Assembly: GCA_015259105.1 (NCBI GenBank)
Contig: JABZGZ010000033.1
Coordinates: forward strand, 1 to 12,148
DNA: 12,148 nucleotides
DNA from: Atopobium sp.
GTDB lineage: Bacteria; Actinomycetota; Coriobacteriia; Coriobacteriales; Atopobiaceae
Reading direction: 5' to 3'
Below the pieces are notes generated by a model that saw only the letters and a program-made list of their open reading frames with translations, did not search any database and had not been told where the DNA came from. Both the position numbers and the translations under genes were made by a program. This document shows, piece by piece, positions 1 to 6,475 of this stretch; the stretch's first letter is position 1, and every line of letters begins with the position of its first letter.

Positions 1-2205
1 AACCTGTCCCTCAAGACGGCCTCTTTCAGCAGCGATGGATGTAAGCTCACCGTTGAGGCGAGCAACCTCGCCCTTGGACTGCGCGCTTTTCTCGCGAACT
101 GAAGCCAGCTCATTCTCGCAGTTAGTAACTGCGGAGCGAGCAGCCTCCAGATGACGCTTGAGAGAAGGAAGCGCACCCTCGAGCTCACGAATGCGGCGCT
201 TACGCTCAAGAGAGCCGTCCTCAGCCTGAGATGCGTGTCCCAGGACCAGACGACCGTCTGGATAGAGCAGCGTGCCGTCAGGAAGCACATAAAGCCCGCG
301 AGGCTCATTTTTGTGAGCAGCGTAGGCATCATCAAGGCTCTGAGCAACAAAAATGTGACCAAAGAGCGCCTGTACAAGGGCTTCGGCACCCTTCTGAGCA
401 GAAACGTGCTCAAGTAGAGACGTTGTATGGGCTGGAGCAGCAAGAGCTGGAGCTGCGTCAGAAAGAGCAACCAACGTAGCCTTACCATCCTCAGAAAGCG
501 TCTGAACGCGCTCAAAGAGCGTCTGAATGTTTTGCTGCTTATCAACAACAAGCGCGGAAAGATCTTCTCCCAAAAGCTGCTCAACAAGGGCCTCAAACTC
601 TGGCTGAACCTCAAGATAATCAGCAAGTCTGCCAGAAACAAGAGAAGCGATTGCTGCATCCGCAACAAGTTTTTCTGCCAGAGGACTTCCCTTTTGGACT
701 TCCACATCAAGCGCACGAAGTGCCTCAAGCGTAGCTTCACTGCTTGAGAGCTCCTGGCGAGCAGTGCGCTCTGCCTCGCGAGCCGCCTCAAGCGCAGAAG
801 CGCGCTCAGAAATCTCAGCGACAAACGCCTCGGACTCCTGACGAGCTTTCTCAAGAGCCGCAGTGAGCTCTGCTTCTTTAGCGCCACTATCTTCTAGAGC
901 AGCACGAGCAATCTCAAGCGCTTCCGTAATCTGAGTCAACCTAGACTCAAACATCTTGTCTTCTACCTGCGCATGAGCAATCTGCTCTTCAAGCTTTACA
1001 TACGCAAGCGTCTCTTTATCAGCGGTATTGCGCGCACTACGCTCAGACGCAGTGCAATCAGAAATCTTTACATCCAGAGCACGACGCTCAGCAATTGCCT
1101 GGTTAGCGGCCTCTTGCAGAGCATTCACGCTCTCCGTCAGATCCGCAACCTTTGCACGAATTGTTGCCAGCTGACCAGAAAGCTCTTCGTTCTCTTTTGC
1201 GGCGTCTGCCTTCTGTTTATCCATCACAGAAAGCTGCATACGCGTGTCAGAAAGGCGAGAAACCATGTTCTTGCCTTTCTCCTCCAAAAGACGCATGTCA
1301 GATCCCATACGACCAAGAATCTCTTGCATGCGACGGCGCTGCTCACCCAAGTCTCCAACAAAGAGACCCTTTTGCTCAAGAAGTGACTGGAGCTTTTCAA
1401 GCTCACGGTTTTTCTCGCCCGCGCGATACTGAGCAAGCTCAATAGCAGCCTCTGCCTCTTTAGCGCGTGCCTCCAACTTGCCATGCGTAAACTGCAGCTG
1501 ACGAAGGTCATCAACCGCAAGCTGAACCGTCAAATCTTTGAGCTGAGCGGATAGATCTTTAGCGCGAGAAGCCTTGTCTACCTGCCTCTCAAGCGGTTTA
1601 AGCTGGCGGGTAATCTCGCGAGAAACCACTTTGGCTCGCGTGAGATTCTCATCCATGGAAGAAATTTTGCGCTCCGCACGCTCTTTGCGGCGGCGATGCT
1701 TAGAAATATCTGCTGCCTCTTCAATAAGCTCACGACGCTGTTCAGGACGGCTAGACAAGATGGAATCGAGCTTGCCCTGAGAAATAATGGAGTGGGTATC
1801 TTTGCCCAGGCCAGAGTCATGCAAAATGTCCTGGATGTCCATGAGTCTTGAAGGAGCACCGTTAATCAGGTACTCAGACTCTCCAGAGCGATACATGCGC
1901 CTGGTGATGCCAATTTCAGAGAAATCAATAGGAATAGTGTGGTCGGAGTTATCCAGAACCAGCGTTACCTCAGCAACGCCCACCGCTCCCCTTGCTGATG
2001 AGCCAGAGAAGATGACGTCTTCCATAGCCTGGCCACGGAGCATCTTTGCGCTCTGCTCGCCCAATACCCAGAGAATTGCGTCAGAGACATTGGACTTACC
2101 CGAGCCGTTAGGACCAACGACAACGGTAAGACCGGGGTCAAAAACCATCTGAGTTTTATCAGCGAATGACTTAAAACCCTTAAGTGTCAGCGATTTTAGA
2201 TACAC
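1..2205 (-). CDS. smc: Chromosome segregation ATPase SMC, N-terminal 735 residues (C-terminus cut by left edge)
   Basis: SMC is the core ATPase of the SMC-ScpAB condensin that organises and segregates the chromosome. The minus-strand frame is open without a stop from a GTG at 2205 to base 1. The N-terminus reads YLKSLTLKGFKSFADKT, followed by the Walker A motif GPNGSGKS at residues 31-38 (Lys37) and the ABC-head block ISQGKLDSILSSRPEQRREL. Long heptad-rich coiled coil fills roughly residues 170-500. A globular hinge lies at about 500-660 (GRLADYLEV, then LVEQLLGEDLSALVV). The returning coil starts after that. About 440 further residues, including Walker B and the signature motif, must lie beyond the left edge, as family members are about 1,150-1,200 aa. 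GTG is chosen because the SMC N-terminus begins here and an AAAGG lies upstream. It follows rnc by 17 nt, so it is probably the third gene of acpP-rnc-smc. Confidence 0.97.
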   Translation of the reverse strand, partial: MYLKSLTLKGFKSFADKTQMVFDPGLTVVVGPNGSGKSNVSDAILWVLGEQSAKMLRGQAMEDVIFSGSSARGAVGVAEVTLVLDNSDHTIPIDFSEIGITRRMYRSGESEYLINGAPSRLMDIQDILHDSGLGKDTHSIISQGKLDSILSSRPEQRRELIEEAADISKHRRRKERAERKISSMDENLTRAKVVSREITRQLKPLERQVDKASRAKDLSAQLKDLTVQLAVDDLRQLQFTHGKLEARAKEAEAAIELAQYRAGEKNRELEKLQSLLEQKGLFVGDLGEQRRRMQEILGRMGSDMRLLEEKGKNMVSRLSDTRMQLSVMDKQKADAAKENEELSGQLATIRAKVADLTESVNALQEAANQAIAERRALDVKISDCTASERSARNTADKETLAYVKLEEQIAHAQVEDKMFESRLTQITEALEIARAALEDSGAKEAELTAALEKARQESEAFVAEISERASALEAAREAERTARQELSSSEATLEALRALDVEVQKGSPLAEKLVADAAIASLVSGRLADYLEVQPEFEALVEQLLGEDLSALVVDKQQNIQTLFERVQTLSEDGKATLVALSDAAPALAAPAHTTSLLEHVSAQKGAEALVQALFGHIFVAQSLDDAYAAHKNEPRGLYVLPDGTLLYPDGRLVLGHASQAEDGSLERKRRIRELEGALPSLKRHLEAARSAVTNCENELASVREKSAQSKGEVARLNGELTSIAAERGRLEGQV

Positions 2206-2222
2206 GGGTACAGGGTACCTTT

Positions 2223-2954
2223 CTACCTTAGGTGCATTTCTGCATCAGCATCAAGCGGAGCGTCATCCACACCAAGACGTACCAGTGCGTCTTGAGCGGC
2301 TTCTGACTCTGCGGCTTTCTTTGATGGTCCCTGTCCACGACCCACCTTAAGGCCGTCGACAAATACCACAGCGGTAAACGTTGGTGTATGAGCAGGTCCA
2401 CTCTCGCCAATAAGCTTATATTCAGGGGTAGCCTTGCCTTTAGCCTGTACCGCTTCTTGCAAACGAGATTTAGGGCTTACCGAACGAACTGCCAGCGCTG
2501 GGGAAATGTGAGGTCCAAGCGTACGAATAACAAAATCGTGCGTTGGATCAAAACCCGCATCAAGGTAGAGCGCGCCAACAATGGACTCGTAGACGTTCTC
2601 CAGAGCAGACTTCATGCCACGCTTTCCCGTACCCTTCTCGGAAATTCCCATAACAATTAAGGGAGAAATTCCTAGAGCATCAGAGACAATGGAGAGTGTG
2701 TGACCGGATACCAGAGAGATTTTCAACCTAGTAAGCTGGCCTTCATCCATATCTGGATAACGCTCAAACAGCTCCGTTGCAATAATGGCACCAAGAATTG
2801 AGTCACCCAGAAACTCCAGGCGCTCATACGAAGCAGAAACAGGCTTGCCCTCCACCGCCGAAGGGTGTGTGAGGGCAGCCTCGATAAGTTCTTTATTGGT
2901 AAATGTGTGACCGCAAATAGCTTCTGCAGCAGCTACTCGTTCGTGCAATTTCAC
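2223..2954 (-). CDS. rnc: Ribonuclease III
   Basis: RNase III is an endonuclease that cuts double-stranded RNA, including rRNA precursors. The protein is 243 aa, normal for the family. The catalytic domain carries the signature ERLEFLGDS at residues 44-52 (Glu48 and Asp51 expected to bind metal). A second metal-binding segment, ALENVYESIVGALYLD, spans residues 117-132. The C-terminal double-stranded-RNA-binding domain covers about 160-228 and ends in the usual KKAAESEAAQDAL helix. Glu123 aligns with E. coli Glu117, but the residue three before it, Asp114 in E. coli, is Asn120 here; the codon is AAC. The start is GTG at 2954, with AGTAGG about 8 nt upstream, 13 nt after the acpP stop. Synteny with acpP and smc is the standard bacterial arrangement. 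Identity is secure. Whether the Asn alters activity cannot be judged from sequence. Confidence 0.97.
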   Translation of the reverse strand: MKLHERVAAAEAICGHTFTNKELIEAALTHPSAVEGKPVSASYERLEFLGDSILGAIIATELFERYPDMDEGQLTRLKISLVSGHTLSIVSDALGISPLIVMGISEKGTGKRGMKSALENVYESIVGALYLDAGFDPTHDFVIRTLGPHISPALAVRSVSPKSRLQEAVQAKGKATPEYKLIGESGPAHTPTFTAVVFVDGLKVGRGQGPSKKAAESEAAQDALVRLGVDDAPLDADAEMHLR

Positions 2955-2967
2955 GTATAAAACCTAC

Positions 2968-3204
2968 TTAAGCAGCAAGAATAGCATCTACTGCGTCACC
3001 AACGGTAGCAATCTCATCGATGTTTTCTGCATCAAAGGTCATATCAAACTCTTGCTCAAGGTCTGTGACAAGCTGCAAAAGATCAAATGAGTCCGCACCA
3101 AGATCTTTAAATGAGGTACCCTCTGTGAGCTCAACGGAATCGTCAAGGTCCAGTGTCTCTCTAACAACGTCAATTACCTTTTCAAGTGTTTCTGTGCGAT
3201 CCAT
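2968..3204 (-). CDS. acpP: Acyl carrier protein
   Basis: The acyl carrier protein holds growing fatty acids as thioesters on a 4'-phosphopantetheine arm and delivers acyl groups to PlsX and other enzymes. The protein is 78 aa, acidic and four-helix in pattern. The modification site is Ser39 in LGADSFDLLQL, a slight variant of the usual DSLD(T/V)VEL. The ATG at 3204 is chosen because a near-perfect Shine-Dalgarno AAGGAGG lies 4 nt upstream. An in-frame GTG at 3219 would add five residues (VQGGC), but the Shine-Dalgarno would then lie inside the coding region. It is the first gene of acpP-rnc-smc, 167 nt downstream of plsX and after the plsX terminator. CoaD, also in this window, feeds the CoA pathway that supplies its prosthetic group. 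Confidence 0.96.
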   Translation of the reverse strand: MDRTETLEKVIDVVRETLDLDDSVELTEGTSFKDLGADSFDLLQLVTDLEQEFDMTFDAENIDEIATVGDAVDAILAA

Positions 3205-3237
3205 ACATCCTCCTTGCACACAACAATGACGCTATTA

Positions 3238-3243
3238 ATTTTA
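3238..3243 (-). promoter_or_regulatory. Candidate -10 box of acpP promoter
   Basis: TAAAAT on the minus strand, preceded by GGGG and about 34 nt from the acpP start codon, fits a sigma-70 -10 element. The hexamer 17 nt upstream (TCATAC) is a poor -35. A separate promoter is expected because a terminator ends the upstream plsX unit. The assignment is tentative. Confidence 0.35.
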
Positions 3244-3297
3244 CCCCGTGATGGGCGTCTGTATGATGACATTACTAAAGCTGAAACAAACAATCTT

Positions 3298-3331
3298 AAA
3301 AAAGTAAAGCCCACAGAATTGTCCATGGGCT
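3298..3331 (-). terminator. Rho-independent terminator after plsX
   Basis: Read on the minus strand, AGCCCA and TGGGCT form a 6-bp stem around a 12-nt loop, followed by TTACTTTTTT. It lies about 40 nt past the plsX stop and before the acpP leader. The stem is short but GC-rich and the U-tract is good. Confidence 0.6.
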
Positions 3332-3342
3332 CCACCATAGTT

Positions 3343-3356
3343 ATAAAAATTTTTAT
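3343..3356. repeat. 14-bp perfect AT palindrome
   Basis: ATAAAAATTTTTAT is a perfect palindrome between the plsX stop codon and the plsX terminator. It contains an A-tract/T-tract junction that would bend DNA. In RNA it could only form a weak AU hairpin. It may be simple AT-rich spacer sequence. Confidence 0.4.
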
Positions 3357-3371
3357 GTACAGACGCTTTTA

Positions 3372-4355
3372 CTACAGCTGAATTGACGAGGAAATTTTCT
3401 CGATAAGGTTGGCACGTACTGCATTTGCTGCAGAAAGTGTTCCTGCGCACACAGCAGAAGAGCTGGTAGCACCATGTCCTTTAAGTACAGGTGCAGAAAC
3501 ACCTAGCAAGAAGGCGCCGCCAACAGAATCTCCTGAAAGTTCCGCTGCTGTAGCCTTCAGAGCATCCTTCAAAAGAAGTGCACCAAACGCAGCCTTCTTG
3601 GAGGAATTAATTGCGCCTTTGAGGCTAGACATAATAAATTTGCCCGTGCTCTCAATAGATTTTAAGGCCACATTTCCTGTGAAGCCGTCTGTCACAATAA
3701 CATCAAAGCGGCTTCCTAAAATATCAGTTCCCTCAGCATTTCCACCAAAATTGATAGCCGCTTCTGCAAGAGCCGCATGATATGAAAGAGCAAGCTCAGA
3801 ACCCTTGGTCTCTTCAGAACCGTTACAGAGAAGTCCTATGGTTGGGTTTTCAATTCCAAGCGATGCATTGGCAAAAGCCTTGCCCATTTGTGCAAATTGC
3901 ACCAAAACTTCTGGACGCACATCAGCGTTAGCACCAGTATCCAAAAAGACTGTTTTATGACCACCAAGTCCAGGAAGAATCAGGGTAAGTGCAGGGCGTT
4001 TTACGCCCTTGATGCGACCAATACCAAAGGTAGCTGCAGTAAGTACTGCTCCTGTAGAGCCTGCCGAAAAAAGACCGTCAGCCTCTCCAGCCTTGACTGC
4101 CTGCGCAGCCCTTACAATACTGGCGTCTTTCTTCTGCCTAACCGCATTGGCGGGGTGTTCGCTCATTGCAATAACTTCAGTGGTTACCAAAGCCTTTGCG
4201 CGCTCATGCTTGCTTGCAAAAGGAGTAACAAACTCATCAGCTCCAGCGAGAAGAACCTCTAGCTCTTTGTCCTTCTCAAGAGCCATACGAACTCCTTCAA
4301 GAACAACCTCAGGGCTTTGGTCAGATCCCATAACGTCTACACAAATAACGGGCAT
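3372..4355 (-). CDS. plsX: Phosphate acyltransferase PlsX
   Basis: PlsX is a peripheral membrane enzyme that interconverts acyl-ACP and acyl-phosphate, the acyl donor used by PlsY for phosphatidic acid synthesis. The protein is 327 aa, the usual size. Family blocks appear in order: VDVMGSDQSPEVVLEG at residues 6-21 (usually DAMGGD), FSAGSTGAVLTAA near 95-108, RPALTLILPG, VFLDTGANADVRPEVLVQFAQMG, GSEETKG, VTDGFTGNVALKSIE, and FLLGVSAPVLKGHG near the end. The ATG start has AAGGAG 5 nt upstream. It lies 76 nt after rpmF, as in the common yceD-rpmF-plsX order, but a strong terminator stands in that gap. Expression must therefore rely on readthrough or a promoter I cannot clearly identify. No fapR is adjacent, unlike Bacillus. 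The fatty-acid kinase subunit gene fakA, whose product feeds the same acyl-phosphate pool, is in this window. Confidence 0.97.
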   Translation of the reverse strand: MPVICVDVMGSDQSPEVVLEGVRMALEKDKELEVLLAGADEFVTPFASKHERAKALVTTEVIAMSEHPANAVRQKKDASIVRAAQAVKAGEADGLFSAGSTGAVLTAATFGIGRIKGVKRPALTLILPGLGGHKTVFLDTGANADVRPEVLVQFAQMGKAFANASLGIENPTIGLLCNGSEETKGSELALSYHAALAEAAINFGGNAEGTDILGSRFDVIVTDGFTGNVALKSIESTGKFIMSSLKGAINSSKKAAFGALLLKDALKATAAELSGDSVGGAFLLGVSAPVLKGHGATSSSAVCAGTLSAANAVRANLIEKISSSIQL

Positions 4356-4372
4356 GATAACTCCTTAGTGCT

Positions 4373-4411
4373 ATAAAAAAGAAGGCTGGCCCCTAAAGAA
4401 CCAGCCTTCTT
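4373..4411 (-). terminator. Strong rho-independent terminator between rpmF and plsX
   Basis: On the minus strand AAGAAGGCTGG and CCAGCCTTCTT form a perfect 11-bp stem with an 11-nt loop, followed directly by a run of T and TATAG. It starts about 20 nt after the rpmF stop and ends only 17 nt before the plsX start codon, so it separates two co-directional genes. Confidence 0.92.
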
Positions 4412-4414
4412 GGC

Positions 4415-4443
4415 CATACGATGTATGAGTGTTACTCAGTAAC
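4415..4443. repeat. Two adjacent short dyads at the rpmF 3' end
   Basis: CATAC-GAT-GTATG (4415-4427) and GTTACT-C-AGTAAC (4431-4443) are perfect inverted repeats with 3-nt and 1-nt centres. The second covers the rpmF stop codon. They lie just before the terminator upstream of plsX. They could be operators for a plsX-proximal regulator or chance; neither matches the FapR site as I remember it. Confidence 0.35.
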
Positions 4444-4611
4444 AACAACCTCACGGTCCTTGTAGAAGCCACAGTTAGGGCATACGTGGTGAGGAAGCTT
4501 TGGAGCGCCGCACTGTGGGCATACAGAGCGAGCTGCTGCGTTAAGCTTGCTGTTTGCCGAACGACGGGTGTGGGTTGCGCCGCGGCCCTTCTTTTGTTTA
4601 GGTACTGCCAT
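4432..4611 (-). CDS. rpmF: 50S ribosomal protein L32
   Basis: L32 is a small protein of the large ribosomal subunit. The 59-aa product begins MAVPKQKKGRGATHTRR, the classic L32 N-terminus. It carries a zinc ribbon with CPQC (Cys31, Cys34) and CPNC (Cys44, Cys47), so it is the cysteine-containing, zinc-binding form. The ATG at 4611 has AGAGG upstream. Its upstream neighbour is yceD, a very widely conserved pairing, but 147 nt of leader with its own extended -10 promoter lies between them. A strong terminator follows the stop codon. The leader also holds a GC-rich hairpin. Identity is certain from the N-terminus and zinc ribbon. Confidence 0.98.
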   Translation of the reverse strand: MAVPKQKKGRGATHTRRSANSKLNAAARSVCPQCGAPKLPHHVCPNCGFYKDREVVVTE

Positions 4612-4635
4612 CTTAAACCTCTTTTGCTCTTGCTA

Positions 4636-4660
4636 GCGCCCCTAAAACATATGAGGGCGC
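4636..4660 (-). promoter_or_regulatory. GC-rich hairpin in rpmF leader
   Basis: GCGCCC and GGGCGC pair over a 13-nt AU-rich loop on the minus strand, between the predicted rpmF transcription start and its Shine-Dalgarno. No U-tract follows, so it is not a terminator. It may be an mRNA structure controlling L32 translation. The rpmB leader holds a comparable hairpin. Confidence 0.45.
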
Positions 4661-4685
4661 GACCCATTCACATAATGCGTTGGAT

Positions 4686-4694
4686 ACTATACCA
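4686..4694 (-). promoter_or_regulatory. Extended -10 promoter of rpmF
   Basis: TGGTATAGT on the minus strand is a TGn extended -10 with a TATAGT hexamer (5 of 6 matches). No good -35 is seen 17 nt upstream, which extended -10 promoters can tolerate. Predicted transcription begins about 70 nt before the rpmF start codon. Confidence 0.55.
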
Positions 4695-4758
4695 CGTACT
4701 GACACATTTTGTACGTAGATACAGCATTTCTTCACCATTTAGGAGAAGAAATTTTATT

Positions 4759-5328
4759 TTACTCTTCCGAATCCGGCTCAATCACAAGATTTTTGAGAGC
4801 CGCAAACGGGTTTGAAGCAAGCTTTTCTTCTTCTCGCTTCTGCTCAATCTGAGCTGCATGACCGCAATCCTCTTCATTCAGATTGCAACCGCATACTGGG
4901 CAAAGTCCCTTGCAGTCGGACTTGCACAGTACAACATAAGGCGTCTCCATAACAAGCGAAGGCAAAAGAGCCTCTGCAAGATCGATGGTTTTATCGGCAT
5001 TTACTAAAACGTAATCTGCCTCATCTTCATCATCTGCAGAAATTACAGGCTCTTCAAAGAGATAATACTCATCTACCTCTGCGTTTAAAGAGAGATGTGC
5101 GTCCTCAAGACAACGGTCACACGTACCAACTGCGTCAGCACGAAGCATTCCGGTAACCAAAATGCCCTCACCCGCGTTGGTAAGCACTAGATCAAAATCA
5201 ATTCCCATAGGAAGAGAAAATTCATGCTCCCCTAGCTCATACGAGTCTTCATTAAGATGACCCGCATAAGAAACGGTATCGCCTGCATTTGCAAGAAGAT
5301 CATCTAGCGCATAAAGAACTGGTTGCAT
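4759..5328 (-). CDS. yceD: YceD family (DUF177) protein
   Basis: YceD/DUF177 proteins are encoded beside rpmF in most bacteria and have been linked to 23S rRNA accumulation. The biochemical role is not settled. The 189-aa protein has an N-terminal beta-rich part, a CDRC pair at Cys70/Cys73, an acidic stretch at 90-110, and the diagnostic C-terminal block ETPYVVLCKSDCKGLCPVCG. Cysteines at 135, 139, 143, 146, 148 and 155 suggest metal binding. It ends with NPFAALKNL, typical of the family. The ATG at 5328 follows the stop of the upstream coiled-coil gene by 5 nt with no strong Shine-Dalgarno, which suggests translational coupling. The acidic insert ADDEDEADY is slightly unusual but not disruptive. 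Confidence 0.93.
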   Translation of the reverse strand: MQPVLYALDDLLANAGDTVSYAGHLNEDSYELGEHEFSLPMGIDFDLVLTNAGEGILVTGMLRADAVGTCDRCLEDAHLSLNAEVDEYYLFEEPVISADDEDEADYVLVNADKTIDLAEALLPSLVMETPYVVLCKSDCKGLCPVCGCNLNEEDCGHAAQIEQKREEEKLASNPFAALKNLVIEPDSEE

Positions 5329-5333
5329 TGGAA

Positions 5334-5831
5334 TTACCAGGCAACGTTATTGCTGGTGTTACGAGGACCAGAGTTCTCATCAAGTGTCTGACGAACACGA
5401 GAGACTGAATTTGTCAGGCTCTTGAGGTTCTCCTCAAGGTGAGCAAGAACTGTATCTGCATACTCCTCAGCGTTGTAGCGAGTATCACGCTCATACTGCT
5501 CTGCCTGGTCACGAATGCCATCTGCCTGCTGCTGAGCAAGGCGGACAACCTCCTGGTCACCAGCAAGAATCATAGCCTGCTGCTGTGCGTCAGCAATGAT
5601 GGATTCTGCCTGAGCACGTGCGCGCTCAAGGGTCTCATCCTCTTCCTTGATGATGCGACGAGCGGTTGCAAACTCTTCTGGAAAGACACGACGAATCTCG
5701 TCAAGCAGCTCGTAGAAGTCCTGGGCATCAATAATCTTCTTGTTACCGCCATCCATAAAAGGTGACTTAGCCTCAGTTACCATCTGCTCAATCTCAGATA
5801 CAAGGCTCTCAATTTCCTCGCCTGGCTGCAT
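5334..5831 (-). CDS. Coiled-coil protein of the SepIVA/DivIVA-like family
   Basis: The 165-aa protein resembles mycobacterial SepIVA (Rv2927c), a DivIVA-like factor needed for septation, which also sits beside the DUF177 gene. Related Coriobacteriia proteins are, as I recall, often mislabelled 'V-type ATPase subunit H'. An N-terminal segment (IIDAQDFYELLDEIRRVFPE, about residues 33-52) matches the conserved region preceding the coil. Residues 53-150 are a continuous Ala/Gln/Glu-rich coiled coil with heptad spacing. The C-terminus is a short Asn/Ser tail. There are no membrane segments or catalytic motifs. Its ATG has AAAGGAG 8 nt upstream. It is shorter than the mycobacterial protein. The general class is secure, while the septation role is inferred from family and synteny. 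Confidence 0.75.
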   Translation of the reverse strand: MQPGEEIESLVSEIEQMVTEAKSPFMDGGNKKIIDAQDFYELLDEIRRVFPEEFATARRIIKEEDETLERARAQAESIIADAQQQAMILAGDQEVVRLAQQQADGIRDQAEQYERDTRYNAEEYADTVLAHLEENLKSLTNSVSRVRQTLDENSGPRNTSNNVAW

Positions 5832-5957
5832 CCAGGGCTCCTTTCAATCCAATACACAAGCCGTGTTATATGCAGTTTTAGCCCTTATGAGCACGACGCA
5901 TAAAACACCTTTTTAAGAATGTTAGCAGAATATAATGAAAATGCAGGGCAAATATAC
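5832..5957 (-). other. Intergenic leader between coaD and the SepIVA-like gene, with a 7-codon ORF
   Basis: This 126-nt gap holds no clear terminator or consensus promoter. A tiny frame at 5901-5878 encodes MRRAHKG and has AAGG 6-7 nt upstream. TATATT and TATAAC hexamers are possible -10 boxes without good -35 partners. The frame may be chance or a leader peptide. Confidence 0.25.
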
Positions 5958-6467
5958 TTAATTACCGCAATTATGCAGAGCATCAAGCTTTTTAATGACG
6001 TTCTTTGGTACCAAAAATGATACATCTGCGCCCATAGCTGAAATTTCTCTCACAATTGAGGAAGAAATATAGCCGTACTCTGGACTGGACATAACAAAGA
6101 CGCTCTCCAGCTCAGGAGCCATATGAGCGTTAAGATCTGCCTGTTGCAGCTCATACTCAAAGTCTGTCATAGCCCTCAGGCCTTTAACAACGCCACCTGC
6201 ACCGCGAGCATTGCAGAAATCAACGAGAAGACCTTCCATGGGCTCTACAGAAACGTCCACAAGTCCTTCATCTACCAGAGCGTCTTTAAGCATCTGTACA
6301 CGCTCTTCAAGAGAAAACGTAGTTCCCGTGCCGTGTTTGCGCTTTGAAGCCGCAACAGCTACCGTAACATTTTCAAAAAGACGAGAAGCTCGTTTGATTA
6401 CATCAAGGTGTCCGTTTGTGACGGGATCAAAAGTACCTGGTACAACTACGTGAGTGATGCTGTTCAA
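5958..6467 (-). CDS. coaD: Pantetheine-phosphate adenylyltransferase (PPAT)
   Basis: CoaD transfers AMP from ATP to 4'-phosphopantetheine, making dephospho-CoA, the fourth step of CoA synthesis. The 169-aa protein has the nucleotidyltransferase motif TNGH at residues 17-20 within PGTFDPVTNGHLDVI. VVKGLR lies at 93-98, with Lys where E. coli has Arg, as in mycobacteria. The second signature ISSSIVRE covers 134-141. The start is a TTG at 6467: AGGAG lies 5 nt upstream and the reading TTG AAC AGC ATC gives the expected N-terminus directly before the first beta strand. The Shine-Dalgarno overlaps the rsmD stop codon, 8 nt away, so the two are coupled. The rsmD-coaD pair is conserved across bacteria. 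Confidence 0.97.
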   Translation of the reverse strand: MNSITHVVVPGTFDPVTNGHLDVIKRASRLFENVTVAVAASKRKHGTGTTFSLEERVQMLKDALVDEGLVDVSVEPMEGLLVDFCNARGAGGVVKGLRAMTDFEYELQQADLNAHMAPELESVFVMSSPEYGYISSSIVREISAMGADVSFLVPKNVIKKLDALHNCGN

Positions 6468-6475
6468 CGTATCTC

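Noticed and set aside
151..2152. Many 60-137 codon plus-strand frames across smc
   Set aside because: They lie opposite a continuous 735-codon SMC frame with Walker A and coiled coil. Their translations are low-complexity artefacts of the antisense codons.
4726..4752. ATTTCTTC / GAAGAAAT inverted repeat after the yceD stop as a terminator
   Set aside because: The stem is AT-rich and on the coding (minus) strand is followed by GCTGTATC, not a U-tract. It overlaps the last region before the rpmF promoter and is not convincing.
6431..6443. GTACC-T-GGTAC dyad resembling the core of a FapR operator
   Set aside because: It lies inside coaD, where it encodes the conserved Val-Pro-Gly-Thr of the nucleotidyltransferase motif, so protein constraint explains it.
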